This document shows positions 5,710 to 13,596 of a stretch of 21,820 nucleotides of DNA, in pieces. The notes beneath the pieces were generated by a model. It searched no databases. It was not told the DNA's origin and worked only from the letters and a program-made list of their open reading frames with translations. A program made the position numbers and the translations under genes. Origin of the DNA: an uncultured Collinsella sp. (lineage in GTDB: Bacteria; Actinomycetota; Coriobacteriia; Coriobacteriales; Coriobacteriaceae); the NCBI GenBank assembly GCA_902495155.1, contig CABUWD010000016.1, positions 1 through 21,820 of the forward strand, in the 5' to 3' direction. Numbering within the stretch: position 1 is the stretch's first letter; each line of letters begins with the position of its first letter.

Positions 5710-7140
5710 ATGGCTTTCCGTAATGACTTCCTGTGGGGCGGCGCGACAGCTGCCAACCAGTGCGAGGGCGCCTACAACGTGGACGGCCGCGGCCTTGCCA
5801 ACGTGGACGTGGCTCCGCACGGCCCCGAGCGCTATGCGGTGGTCTCCGGCCAGCGTAAAATGCTCGACTTCGAGGACGGCTATTACTACCCCGCGCAGAC
5901 CGGCATCGATTTCTACCACCACTACAAGGAGGACATCGCCCTCTTTGCCGAGATGGGCTTTAAGACCTTCCGCATGAGCCTGGCGTGGACCCGCATCTTC
6001 CCCAACGGCGACGAGACCGAGCCCAACGAGGCTGGCCTGGCCTTCTACGAGGACGTGTTCCGCGAGTGTCAGGCGCACGGCATCGAGCCGCTCGTGACCA
6101 TCACGCACTTCGACTGCCCGATTCACCTCATCAAGGAGTATGGCGGCTGGCGCAACCGCAAGCTCATCGACTTCTACAAGAACCTCGCGATCACGATCTT
6201 CACCCGCTACAAGGGCCTGGTGAAGTACTGGCTTACCTTCAACGAGATCAATATGATTCTGCACCTGCCGTTTATGGGTGCCGGTCTGGTCTTTGAGGAA
6301 GGCGAGAACAAGGAGGCCGTCGAGTACCTGGCCGCTCACAACGAGCTCGTCGCCAGCGCTTGGGCAACCAAGATTGCCCACGAGATCGCCCCCGAGGTCA
6401 AGATCGGCTGCATGCTCGCCGCAGGTAGCTACTACCCCTACAGCTGCCGTCCGGGCGATGTGCGCCAGGCGCAGATTGACAACCAGAGCAACTATTTCTT
6501 CGTCGACGTCCAGAGCCGTGGCTACTACCCGGCCTATGCCGTCAAGAAGCTCGAGCGCCTGGGCATCGATGTGGGCATGACGGACGAGGACCGCGAGATC
6601 CTGGCCGACAACACCGTCGACTTCATCAGCTTTAGCTATTACAGCACCCGTTGCTCTGCCGGTGCCGATAACCCCGATGTCGAGCGCACCCAGGGCAATG
6701 CCTTCGCCGGCGCCAAGAACCCCTACCTGCAGGAGAGCCAGTGGGGCTGGGCCATCGATCCGCTGGGCTTCCGCATCACCCTTAACGACCTGTACGACCG
6801 TTATCAGAAGCCGCTGTTTGTGGTCGAGAACGGTCTGGGCGCCAAGGATGTTGTCGAGGAGGATGGTTCCATCAACGACGACTACCGTATCGACTACCTG
6901 CGCCAGCACATCCAGACCATGCGCGACGCGGTGACCGAGGACGGCGTTGACCTGTTGGGCTACACCACCTGGGGCCCGATTGACCTGGTGTCTGCCGGCA
7001 CGGGCGAGATGTCCAAGCGCTACGGCTTTATCTATGTGGACCGCGATGATGCGGGCAACGGCACCCTCAAACGCTCCAAGAAGAAGAGCTTCGACTGGTA
7101 CAAGAAGGTTATCGCCACCAACGGCGAAGATTTGTCCTAG
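5710..7140 (+). CDS. bglA: Glycoside hydrolase family 1, 6-phospho-beta-glucosidase
   Basis: A 476-residue GH1 enzyme that hydrolyses 6-phospho-beta-glucosides (from PTS import of cellobiose, salicin or arbutin) to glucose 6-phosphate and an aglycone or glucose. The N-terminal FLWGGATAANQCEGA, acid/base Glu179 in TFNEIN and nucleophile Glu373 in VVENGLG are clear. The phosphate-binding set Ser428, Lys436, Tyr438 in LVSAGTGEMSKRYGFIYVD marks the 6-phospho branch. The start ATG at 5710 has GAAGGG 8 nt upstream. No PTS permease or antiterminator is adjacent, so the transporter must lie elsewhere. The gene has its own promoter and a downstream hairpin, suggesting a single-gene unit. The exact beta-glucoside cannot be told. 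Confidence 0.93.
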   Translation: MAFRNDFLWGGATAANQCEGAYNVDGRGLANVDVAPHGPERYAVVSGQRKMLDFEDGYYYPAQTGIDFYHHYKEDIALFAEMGFKTFRMSLAWTRIFPNGDETEPNEAGLAFYEDVFRECQAHGIEPLVTITHFDCPIHLIKEYGGWRNRKLIDFYKNLAITIFTRYKGLVKYWLTFNEINMILHLPFMGAGLVFEEGENKEAVEYLAAHNELVASAWATKIAHEIAPEVKIGCMLAAGSYYPYSCRPGDVRQAQIDNQSNYFFVDVQSRGYYPAYAVKKLERLGIDVGMTDEDREILADNTVDFISFSYYSTRCSAGADNPDVERTQGNAFAGAKNPYLQESQWGWAIDPLGFRITLNDLYDRYQKPLFVVENGLGAKDVVEEDGSINDDYRIDYLRQHIQTMRDAVTEDGVDLLGYTTWGPIDLVSAGTGEMSKRYGFIYVDRDDAGNGTLKRSKKKSFDWYKKVIATNGEDLS

Positions 7141-7169
7141 GCTTTCCCAATAACCGTAGCCTCCTGACC

Positions 7170-7208
7170 AAGGCGCCCGGCGAGCAGTTAATGCTTGCCG
7201 GGCGCCTT
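7170..7208 (+). terminator. Strong hairpin after bglA
   Basis: AAGGCGCCCGGCGAGCA and TGCTTGCCGGGCGCCTT form a 17-bp stem with one G-T pair and a 5-nt loop. Only two T follow, so termination is probable from stem strength and position rather than from a classic U-tract. Confidence 0.6.
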
Positions 7209-7260
7209 GCCGTCTGCGGATTTTGGGACATGCGGCCCGCTTTTTCGACCCATCTGTCGG

Positions 7261-7266
7261 TACACT
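7261..7266 (+). promoter_or_regulatory. Possible -10 box of the sensor/kinase operon
   Basis: TACACT (4 of 6) ends 9 bp before the ATG at 7276, so transcripts would begin within a few bases of the start codon. No ribosome binding site precedes this ATG, which is consistent with a leaderless start. The -35 is unclear. Confidence 0.35.
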
Positions 7267-7275
7267 AAAAGCACT

Positions 7276-9159
7276 ATGGGTACCCGCGAGCGACATATCG
7301 GCCACGCGGCCGCCCGATCCGCTCCCGTGGCGGATCCCAGGGGCGGCAGGCTCTTCGCCATGCCGCGATTCCTTGTTGGCATAACACATCAGGTGTACCG
7401 CCACCGCGTCTTTGCTATCGCCGGTGTCATCACCGCGCTGTTCCTCATGCTTTTGGCGGTCTTGCCGTCGCTGTTCGCCTTCGACCCCAAACTTTCCAAC
7501 GCCGTGCCCGCCCATAGCGAGGTGTCCGAAGAGGTCGTGGATGCGCTCGTCCATTCGAGCTCTCTCCCGCTGCTTGTCGCCGCAATAGTATTTTCAATTT
7601 GGGGCGTATCGGTCTATCTGCGCTGTTTGGACTATGTGTTGCGCCGCCGCCTTGTTGCCATCGCCACCATCTGCACCCTGTGGATGATCGAAGTCATTCT
7701 CAAGTACAAGTCGTTCACGCCGTTCTATGCCACCGTGCTGTGGTACCTGTACTACGTGCCCATGACGCTCATTCCGCTGCTCTACCAGTTGTGTGGTCTG
7801 CGCCTTGCGGGCTTGGAGCAACACCGCCTGGGTCGCCGCTACTGCGCCGCGCTGTGGATTGTGGCCATCCTGCTTATCGGATTTGTGCTCACCAACGATT
7901 TTCACCAGCAGGTCTTCCGCTTTGACCGTACGAGCGACACCTGGAGCAACGATTACACGTACGGCTGGGGTTATTTCGCCGTCTTAGTGTGGACGGCCTT
8001 TAACTTCGTGGCCTTTTTTATCCTGGTGGGCCGGTCCTCGTCCTTTCGCATCCAGCGTTTCTCGGGTACGGCGGCGCTCGTACTGCTGGGTGGCGCATTC
8101 TTTGCCGTCTCGTATGCGTTGCGCGTGCCCTGGGCATGGAGACTCAACTTTTTGCTCGTCTATTGCGTCCTGTGCGTGGTGGCGATGGAAATCTGTCTCG
8201 ATTGCGGTGTCATTCCGTCATATCACGGCATCGCCGGTATTTTCGGCACCTTGCCGCTTGACCTCAAAGTTCTAACGCGCGACCTGCAGGAAGTCTATGC
8301 CACGCCAGTGTCAAAGCCAATGCCGGTAGGCGTGCGCGAGGAGTTGCGGGTCCAGGAGCGCGGGCGCGTTCATGCCTTTGCCGTGGCGTCCGATCCCGAT
8401 GTAATGTACCGTGCCTTCCCACTGCTGGGCGGATCGGCCCTGCTTGCCCAAGACGTGTCGGAGCTCAACGAGCTTAACCGTGAGCTGGCACATCGTCGCA
8501 TGGAGTTGCAGCGTCAAAACGAGCTGCTCGCCGCCGACTACGACCTTAAGACGCATTTGGCAGATCAAGAGGCCGAGACCTTGTTGGTCCAAGACGTGGA
8601 CCAAGCGCTTGCCCGCGCGCTCGAAGGGATGTACGACCTGCTGAGCTCGCTGCCGCCGTTGACCGACGAAGCGTCTTCGCACGAGCGCTACCGCATGCTG
8701 CAGCGCGCCAAGATGCTCGTCGCCTATTGCAAGCGCAAGGGGTCGCTCACGTTGGCACAGCACGGGGAGAGCGGTTTTGATCGCGACCGCATTCAGCTCA
8801 TTGCCAACGAGCTCGCAAGTGACCTGCGCACCATCGATATCGACTGCGCCTCGATTATCGCCATACGGCGCCCGTTGCATGCCAGTACGGTAAGCGCCCT
8901 GTACGACTGCGTGTATGACTTTGCGTTTTTTGCCTACACCACCGACCATCCGGCGCTTATGTATCACTTGGGCGACCATGACCGATGCAGTGTCGAGCTG
9001 CGCGCCACGCTTTTTTCCAACGATGATGCAGATCTTTCGCAGACGCCCGCTGCGCAAGAGCTCGAAAGCGCTCTGCAAGGGCGCAACGTGGCATACCGCC
9101 TTGAGGGCGAGCCCGGCCAGCTGCGCATGATCGTCTTGATGCCGCGGGCGGGTGAGTGA
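7276..9159 (+). CDS. Polytopic sensor with 7TM-type N-terminus and degenerate kinase-like C-terminus
   Basis: A protein of about 627 residues, first of three overlapping genes. The N-terminal half has about eight hydrophobic segments, and the motif LTNDFHQQVF followed by YTYGWGYF resembles the 7TM sensory domain found ahead of histidine kinases. An amphipathic region follows (ELNRELAHRRMELQRQNELL), then about 200 residues with the layout of a kinase core. No phosphoacceptor H-box, no Asn-rich N-box and no GxG ATP-lid motif can be seen; where the N-box would fall the sequence is LYDCVYDFAFFAYTTDH. I infer a signal-input or pseudokinase partner of the next gene. The start is uncertain: ATG 7276 fits a TACACT box at 7261-7266 and would give a nearly leaderless mRNA; ATG 7360 is an alternative. 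Confidence 0.7.
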   Translation: MGTRERHIGHAAARSAPVADPRGGRLFAMPRFLVGITHQVYRHRVFAIAGVITALFLMLLAVLPSLFAFDPKLSNAVPAHSEVSEEVVDALVHSSSLPLLVAAIVFSIWGVSVYLRCLDYVLRRRLVAIATICTLWMIEVILKYKSFTPFYATVLWYLYYVPMTLIPLLYQLCGLRLAGLEQHRLGRRYCAALWIVAILLIGFVLTNDFHQQVFRFDRTSDTWSNDYTYGWGYFAVLVWTAFNFVAFFILVGRSSSFRIQRFSGTAALVLLGGAFFAVSYALRVPWAWRLNFLLVYCVLCVVAMEICLDCGVIPSYHGIAGIFGTLPLDLKVLTRDLQEVYATPVSKPMPVGVREELRVQERGRVHAFAVASDPDVMYRAFPLLGGSALLAQDVSELNELNRELAHRRMELQRQNELLAADYDLKTHLADQEAETLLVQDVDQALARALEGMYDLLSSLPPLTDEASSHERYRMLQRAKMLVAYCKRKGSLTLAQHGESGFDRDRIQLIANELASDLRTIDIDCASIIAIRRPLHASTVSALYDCVYDFAFFAYTTDHPALMYHLGDHDRCSVELRATLFSNDDADLSQTPAAQELESALQGRNVAYRLEGEPGQLRMIVLMPRAGE

Positions 9160-9161
9160 CG

Positions 9162-10655
9162 ATGCAGATTTCGCTCATTCTTCCCCAAATCGTTGCGCTC
9201 GATGTTGTCTTTGCCCTGGCTGCGTGTCTGCAGACGATCCACGTCCCGCTCATCGCATCGCGCCGCTCGTCCTATAACCGTAAGGTGATTTGCGCCTACG
9301 AGGCGAGCCTCGTGGTTCACCTGGTGGTTTCGGCGCTCATCTTATTCGCGTCGTCTGGCTCGTATCTGGTGGCGCCGCTTGACGTTTGCGCCAGGGCAAT
9401 GGGCGGAGTGCTGTGGCTCAATGCCGCGATCTTTGCCTATGGCGTGGTACTTATGGTGCGCTATCGTCGCCCCGTCATGCTGGTCGAGCTGCTGCTTGTT
9501 GTCGCCGTTACACCGCCGGTGGTTTTTGCCATGGGCTCGGCGTGGACCGTTGTCCTTATCGCAGAGGGAGCGTTCTTCCTGTTCCGTTCCATCGCGGCGC
9601 TCTTGATGGATGTCCGCAACCGTCAGGAAGACATTACCGCGTTCTCGACCATCGAAACCATTAACGTGATCCCTGTGGGCATCTTGTATCTGGACCCAAA
9701 GGGTCGCCCGCTGCTCATGAACCGCTGCATGCGCAAAAACCTGGTGGAGCTTCGCATGCCCACCGACCTGCGCGACATGAGCGGCACGTGGAGTGACCTT
9801 CGCAAGCTCAGCATGCAGACGCCCGAAAGCAGCGCAAATCGCGCCCATATTGACCTTGACCGCTTTGGCCACGACCGTGCCGTGGTCGAGATCTCTCCTT
9901 CCGAGATTCGTCTGTTCGTGCGTGACTCCGTTACGGTCTCGGGCCGTCCGTTCGAGCGCGTCGTCGGCTTGGACGTGACGGAATACGCACACGCCTACGA
10001 CCGCTTGGCGCAAGCAAACCACCTGCTTGAGCTTGCGGGCCAAGAGCTCCAGTCCCAGATTGAAGAAGTTAAAAAGGTTGCCGACAATGCGGCCTACCTA
10101 CGTATGCGCGCCCGCGTTCACGATGTGATCGGGCAGCGCCTGTCCATTCTTCATCGCTATTTGGAGGAGGGGCGTCTGGACGATGAGTCGCTCGAGCAGA
10201 TCGACCCGTTGCTACGCTCAATTGCCGCCGATTTGCGCAGTGGTGGTGCCAGCGAGCCTGCAGAGCAGCTGGGTGATATTGTCCATGCTTTTGGCCTGGT
10301 GAGCGTGCAGATCGATGTGGAGGGCGAGCTACCAAGCGACGCGCGCGTCGCCGCAGCCTTTCTGCAGATTATCCGCGAAGCCTCGACCAATGCCACCAAG
10401 CATGCACAGGCCCATCAGGTCCATGTGCGCCTGCGGCAGGAGACGTCGGAAGACGGCGCTGTTGCGCGGATGGCCGTTTCTAACGACGGCGCGCCTGCAC
10501 CCGTATCGTATCGCGAGGGAACGGGTATCCCAGGTATGAGGCATGTCGCGCAAGATCTGGGCGGCTGCCTGGAAATCCATGCCGCCCCGCCCTTTACGCT
10601 TGCGGTGTCCATCCCGCTCAACGCCAGCGCCACAGCTCAAAGGAGAAGCTCATGA
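9162..10655 (+). CDS. NarL-type membrane histidine kinase
   Basis: A sensor kinase of about 497 residues. Four to five hydrophobic segments occupy the first ~150 residues, then a PAS-like linker (NVIPVGILYLDPKGRPLLMN), a coiled region, a HisKA_3-type H-box RARVHDVIGQRL with His320, and an HATPase domain with N-box REASTNATKHA (Asn410) and a G-box in EGTGIPGMRHV. It autophosphorylates on His and passes phosphate to the next gene's product. The upstream stop overlaps at 9157-9159. GTG 9156 or ATG 9162 could start; ATG 9162 is preferred because GGGTGAG lies just upstream. Its last codons overlap the regulator start (ATGA, 10652-10655), indicating translational coupling. Confidence 0.88.
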   Translation: MQISLILPQIVALDVVFALAACLQTIHVPLIASRRSSYNRKVICAYEASLVVHLVVSALILFASSGSYLVAPLDVCARAMGGVLWLNAAIFAYGVVLMVRYRRPVMLVELLLVVAVTPPVVFAMGSAWTVVLIAEGAFFLFRSIAALLMDVRNRQEDITAFSTIETINVIPVGILYLDPKGRPLLMNRCMRKNLVELRMPTDLRDMSGTWSDLRKLSMQTPESSANRAHIDLDRFGHDRAVVEISPSEIRLFVRDSVTVSGRPFERVVGLDVTEYAHAYDRLAQANHLLELAGQELQSQIEEVKKVADNAAYLRMRARVHDVIGQRLSILHRYLEEGRLDDESLEQIDPLLRSIAADLRSGGASEPAEQLGDIVHAFGLVSVQIDVEGELPSDARVAAAFLQIIREASTNATKHAQAHQVHVRLRQETSEDGAVARMAVSNDGAPAPVSYREGTGIPGMRHVAQDLGGCLEIHAAPPFTLAVSIPLNASATAQRRSS

Positions 10656-11272
10656 TCCGCGTCCTTATAGTCGAAGACCAGGCCATCCTGCGCGAGAGCC
10701 TGGCGCGTTCCGTTGGCGACCAGCCCGATATGACCGTTGTTTCCGCCATTGCCGATGCTTCCGAGGCCTTGGGTGTCGCGCTCAAGGAGCGCCCGGACAT
10801 GATACTGATGGACGTATGCACCGAGCATGATTCCAACGGCATCGTGGCGGCGGCGCGCATTAAAGAACAACTGCCCGAGTGCCGCGTCATTATCATGACC
10901 GGCATGCCCGAGATCACCTTTGTCGATCAGGCCCGCGAGGCGGGCGTCGATAGCTTTGTGTACAAGAACGTCGGTATCGACGAGCTATTCGCCGTGATGC
11001 GCTCCACGCTGGCGGGCTATTGCACGTTTCCCAAGCCGCCCGAGAGTATTTTTTCGGGTACGGCGGCACTCGACGATGGTGAGCTATCGATTTTGCGCCT
11101 TGCCTGCGAGGGCAAGAGCCGTCGCGAGATCGCGGCCGAGCTGTTTATGAGTGAGGGCACCATCAAGCGTCGCATCTCGGAGATCCTGAGCAAGACCGGC
11201 TACGACAACATCATGCGCTTGGCCGTGCGCGCAGTAACGGAGGGCAGCATCGTTCCCAACATGGAGCGCTAG
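10652..11272 (+). CDS. LuxR/NarL-family response regulator
   Basis: A 206-residue two-domain regulator. The receiver domain has the acidic pocket VEDQ, phosphoacceptor Asp54 in MILMDVCTEHD, Thr83 in IMTGMP and Lys105 in FVYKN. The C-terminal HTH near residues 143-200 reads LSILRLACEGKSRREIAAEL and SEGTIKRRISEILSKTGYDN, typical of NarL/FixJ proteins. The start overlaps the kinase stop, and AAAGGAGAAGC precedes the ATG. It is the output of the upstream sensor and kinase. Its targets are unknown; control of its own operon or of the neighbouring minus-strand envelope cluster is possible but not shown by any site I can identify. Confidence 0.93.
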   Translation: MIRVLIVEDQAILRESLARSVGDQPDMTVVSAIADASEALGVALKERPDMILMDVCTEHDSNGIVAAARIKEQLPECRVIIMTGMPEITFVDQAREAGVDSFVYKNVGIDELFAVMRSTLAGYCTFPKPPESIFSGTAALDDGELSILRLACEGKSRREIAAELFMSEGTIKRRISEILSKTGYDNIMRLAVRAVTEGSIVPNMER

Positions 11273-11300
11273 CGCTCGTTACGCATCGGCATAAAAACGA

Positions 11301-11331
11301 CGGGGCCGCGGGATCATTTCCTGCGGCCCCG
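11301..11331. terminator. Bidirectional terminator between convergent operons
   Basis: CGGGGCCGC and GCGGCCCCG form a perfect 9-bp stem, extended by a G-T pair and GGA/TCC. On the minus strand it is followed by TCGTTTTT, so it is best suited to ending the lipoprotein transcript while also serving the response-regulator operon. Confidence 0.75.
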
Positions 11332-11383
11332 CCTGGCAAGTGCGCGGATGTGTCCGCCAATCCGCGGCTATCGGTGTCTGTCG

Positions 11384-12226
11384 CTACGCGATGGTTGCGC
11401 TGTAGGAGGCGACGTCCTCGTAGGAATCGGTCAGGTAGGCGTCGATGCCGATGGTCGTGTTGACCAGGTCGTCAAGGCTGTCAAGCTCGCCGCTCGAGAA
11501 CGTGAATTCCTCGGTGGCGCTGGTGCCGGGCATCAGGTTAGCCGAGAACCAGGGTTCCTTCATGGTGCCGTTGACGTTGGTCTTGCCGGAAGGAGCGTAG
11601 AAGGTCAGGTCCTTGTCGCTCTTGTTGGTGATGTTGACGACAAAGCCGATGTCGCCCCAGTCGTCCTTGAATTTCTCGGTGATGGTGATGGTGCACAGAT
11701 CGTCATCGGCGACGGTGACGGCGGGGGAGATTTCGACACTCTGGACGTCGTCGTCTTCGACGGCCTCATCGACCTCTTCTTCCTTCTCGGCCGCCTCGCG
11801 ATCCTTCTTCACCGTGTCGGACAGATCCTTGTCGGATTTGGTGAAGATAAGCTTGTCGCCTTCCACCTCGAGGACGAGCTTGTCGTCCTTGAGCTTCAGG
11901 TCGTGCGACTCATCTTCGGCGGTGATCGTTACGGTGGTGGCGTCCTTGGCTTCCCATTTCAGGTCGGCGACCTCAAGGAACATATCGAGGACGCCTGTGC
12001 CGTCCTCGTCGAGGATCAGGACGCAGTTGAGGCCCCACTCCTTGAGCATATCCATGTACTCATCGGTGAGCTCTTCGCCATCCAAGGTTCCACCCGAGTA
12101 CTGCCAGCTGCCGACGAAGTTGGCCTTGGGGTCCTTGCCGCCGCCGCTGCAGCCCGTCAGGGCAAAGGCGAGCGCCAGGACGCATGTCAGAAATGCGAGT
12201 ACGGACTTTTTGAACGTTGTCTTCAT
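11384..12226 (-). CDS. Secreted lipoprotein with acidic linker and Ig-like C-terminus
   Basis: A 280-residue precursor. The signal peptide MKTTFKKSVLAFLTC is followed by the lipobox ALTGC with lipidated Cys26, so the mature protein is anchored to the outer face of the membrane. Residues ~35-130 (FVGSWQYSGGTLDGEEL, then alternating strands) look like a small beta-barrel, lipocalin-like domain. Residues ~130-160 are a strongly charged linker (KKDREAAEKEEEVDEAVEDD), and the rest looks Ig-like (GFVVNITNKSDKDLTFYAPSG), as in DUF4352/DUF5067-type lipoproteins. The start at 12226 has AAGGAGG upstream; longer readings into the SPFH gene are not supported. It follows the zinc-ribbon/SPFH cluster with a hairpin between, so co-transcription is only partial or absent. 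No enzyme motif is seen. Confidence 0.85.
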   Translation of the reverse strand: MKTTFKKSVLAFLTCVLALAFALTGCSGGGKDPKANFVGSWQYSGGTLDGEELTDEYMDMLKEWGLNCVLILDEDGTGVLDMFLEVADLKWEAKDATTVTITAEDESHDLKLKDDKLVLEVEGDKLIFTKSDKDLSDTVKKDREAAEKEEEVDEAVEDDDVQSVEISPAVTVADDDLCTITITEKFKDDWGDIGFVVNITNKSDKDLTFYAPSGKTNVNGTMKEPWFSANLMPGTSATEEFTFSSGELDSLDDLVNTTIGIDAYLTDSYEDVASYSATIA

Positions 12227-12265
12227 GGTGTCCTCCTTCATCGAACGAAACCCATAGAAGCAAAT

Positions 12266-12287
12266 GCGGGGGTGGCGGATCCCCCGC
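12266..12287 (-). terminator. Hairpin between the SPFH gene and the lipoprotein gene
   Basis: GCGGGGG/CCCCCGC is a 7-bp stem with an 8-nt loop, followed on the minus strand by ATTTGCTTC. It is possibly an attenuating terminator that lowers read-through into the lipoprotein gene. Confidence 0.45.
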
Positions 12288-12306
12288 CAATTACCAGATA
12301 GAGGGG

Positions 12307-13548
12307 CTAGGGCCGGGGCGTTCCGCAGTTGCTGCAGAACTTGCCGCCGTTTTCGCTGCCGCAGTTGGGGCAGAACCACTTTGCCGGTGCCGGGGCGGGT
12401 GCGGGACTGCCGCACTCGGAGCAGAACTTGCCGGTGTTGGTGGCGCCGCAGCTGCAAGTCCACGTGCCGGCCGCAGGTGCGGCGGCGGGAGCCGGTGCGG
12501 GGGCGGGAGCCGGAGCCGGCTGCGGGGCGGCCTGCTGCTGTGCCTGGCCGGCGGCGAACAGCTGGCTGGCGTCCATGCCGCCCATGCCACCTGCCATGCC
12601 CATGCCCATAAAGCCGGCCATTGCGCCGTTGGGGTTAGCGGCCGCCGCGCGCATCGCGTCGCTCTGGGCGCTGGCGATGTTGGCTGCTGCCATGGTGGGA
12701 TCGCGCATGACCGCGGCTTTCTGCAGGTCCTTGATCATCTGCTCGTCTTCTTGCGAGGCGGCGATGGAGTTGACGCCAAAGCTTACGATCTCAACGCCGC
12801 GCAGGTCACGCCAGTCGGCAGAGAGGACCTCGTTGAGCGCGCGGGCGAGCTCGGTGGTGTGGCCGGGGATGGCGCTGTAGCGGATGCCCATCTCCGAGAT
12901 CTTGGCAAAGGCGGGCTGCAGGGCGGTGAGCAGCTCGGACTTAAGCTGGCTGTCGATCTTGTCGCGCGTATAGCTATCGGTCACGTTGCCGCATACGTTG
13001 GTGTAGAACAGCAGCGGGTTGGTGATGCGGTACGAATACTCGCCGTTGCAGCGCACGGAGATGTCGACGTCCAGACCGATGTTGTTGTCGACCACGCGGA
13101 AGGGCACGGGCGAGGCGGTGCCGTACTTGTTGCCGATGATCTCCTTGGTGTTGATGAAGTAGACACGCTGGTCTTTGCCCGCGTCGCCGCCAAAGGTAAA
13201 GCGGCTGCCGATATTGGCAAAGGTTTCCTTGATGGAGTCGCCCAGGTTGCCGCTAAAGACGCTCGGCTCGCTGCCGGTGTCAAAGACAAACTCGCCAGGC
13301 TCCAGCGCGACTTCGATGATCTTGCCGTTTTGCACCACGAGCATGCCCTGGCCGTCGTTGACGGCGATGACCGAGCCGTTGGAGATGACGTTGTCCTCGC
13401 CGCGCGTGTTGGAGCTGCGGCCGCCGGTGCGCTTGCTGCCCTTGCAGGCCAAGACGTCAGCGGGCATCGATTCGCAGTAGATAAATTCCTTCCACTGGTC
13501 GGCCATGACGCCGCCGGCAGCACCCAATCCAGCTTTCAAGAGTCCCAT
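12307..13548 (-). CDS. SPFH-domain protein with C-terminal zinc ribbons (YdjI-like)
   Basis: A 413-residue protein resembling Bacillus YdjI, a stomatin/flotillin-like (SPFH) protein. The SPFH part covers about residues 15-290, including GMLVVQNGKIIEVALEPGEF and the later DVDISVRCNGEYSYRI. It leads into a helical region and a Gly/Met-rich stretch (MGMGMAGGMGGMD), a Pro-Ala repeat linker, and two C-terminal zinc ribbons: CSCG...CSEC and CPNCG...CSNC. There is no transmembrane helix; such proteins usually assemble on the membrane face. RBS AAAGGAAG precedes the ATG at 13548. It lies 48 bp behind a zinc-ribbon membrane protein, the arrangement seen for ydjG/ydjI, where related genes sit with pspA and respond to envelope stress. 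That role is an inference here; pspA itself is not present. Confidence 0.85.
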   Translation of the reverse strand: MGLLKAGLGAAGGVMADQWKEFIYCESMPADVLACKGSKRTGGRSSNTRGEDNVISNGSVIAVNDGQGMLVVQNGKIIEVALEPGEFVFDTGSEPSVFSGNLGDSIKETFANIGSRFTFGGDAGKDQRVYFINTKEIIGNKYGTASPVPFRVVDNNIGLDVDISVRCNGEYSYRITNPLLFYTNVCGNVTDSYTRDKIDSQLKSELLTALQPAFAKISEMGIRYSAIPGHTTELARALNEVLSADWRDLRGVEIVSFGVNSIAASQEDEQMIKDLQKAAVMRDPTMAAANIASAQSDAMRAAAANPNGAMAGFMGMGMAGGMGGMDASQLFAAGQAQQQAAPQPAPAPAPAPAPAAAPAAGTWTCSCGATNTGKFCSECGSPAPAPAPAKWFCPNCGSENGGKFCSNCGTPRP

Positions 13549-13596
13549 GGTGATCTTCCTTTCTCGTCAGAGGCCGGGTGGTATTGGTTGGATTGC

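Noticed and set aside
5419..7554. Long open frame on the minus strand across bglA
   Set aside because: It is the antisense shadow of a GH1 gene with intact catalytic motifs; the translation lacks family features and has no ribosome binding site.
11384..12463. Longer start (12463) for the lipoprotein
   Set aside because: The extension would overlap the SPFH gene and hide the signal peptide; the ATG at 12226 has AAGGAGG and an immediate lipobox signal sequence.
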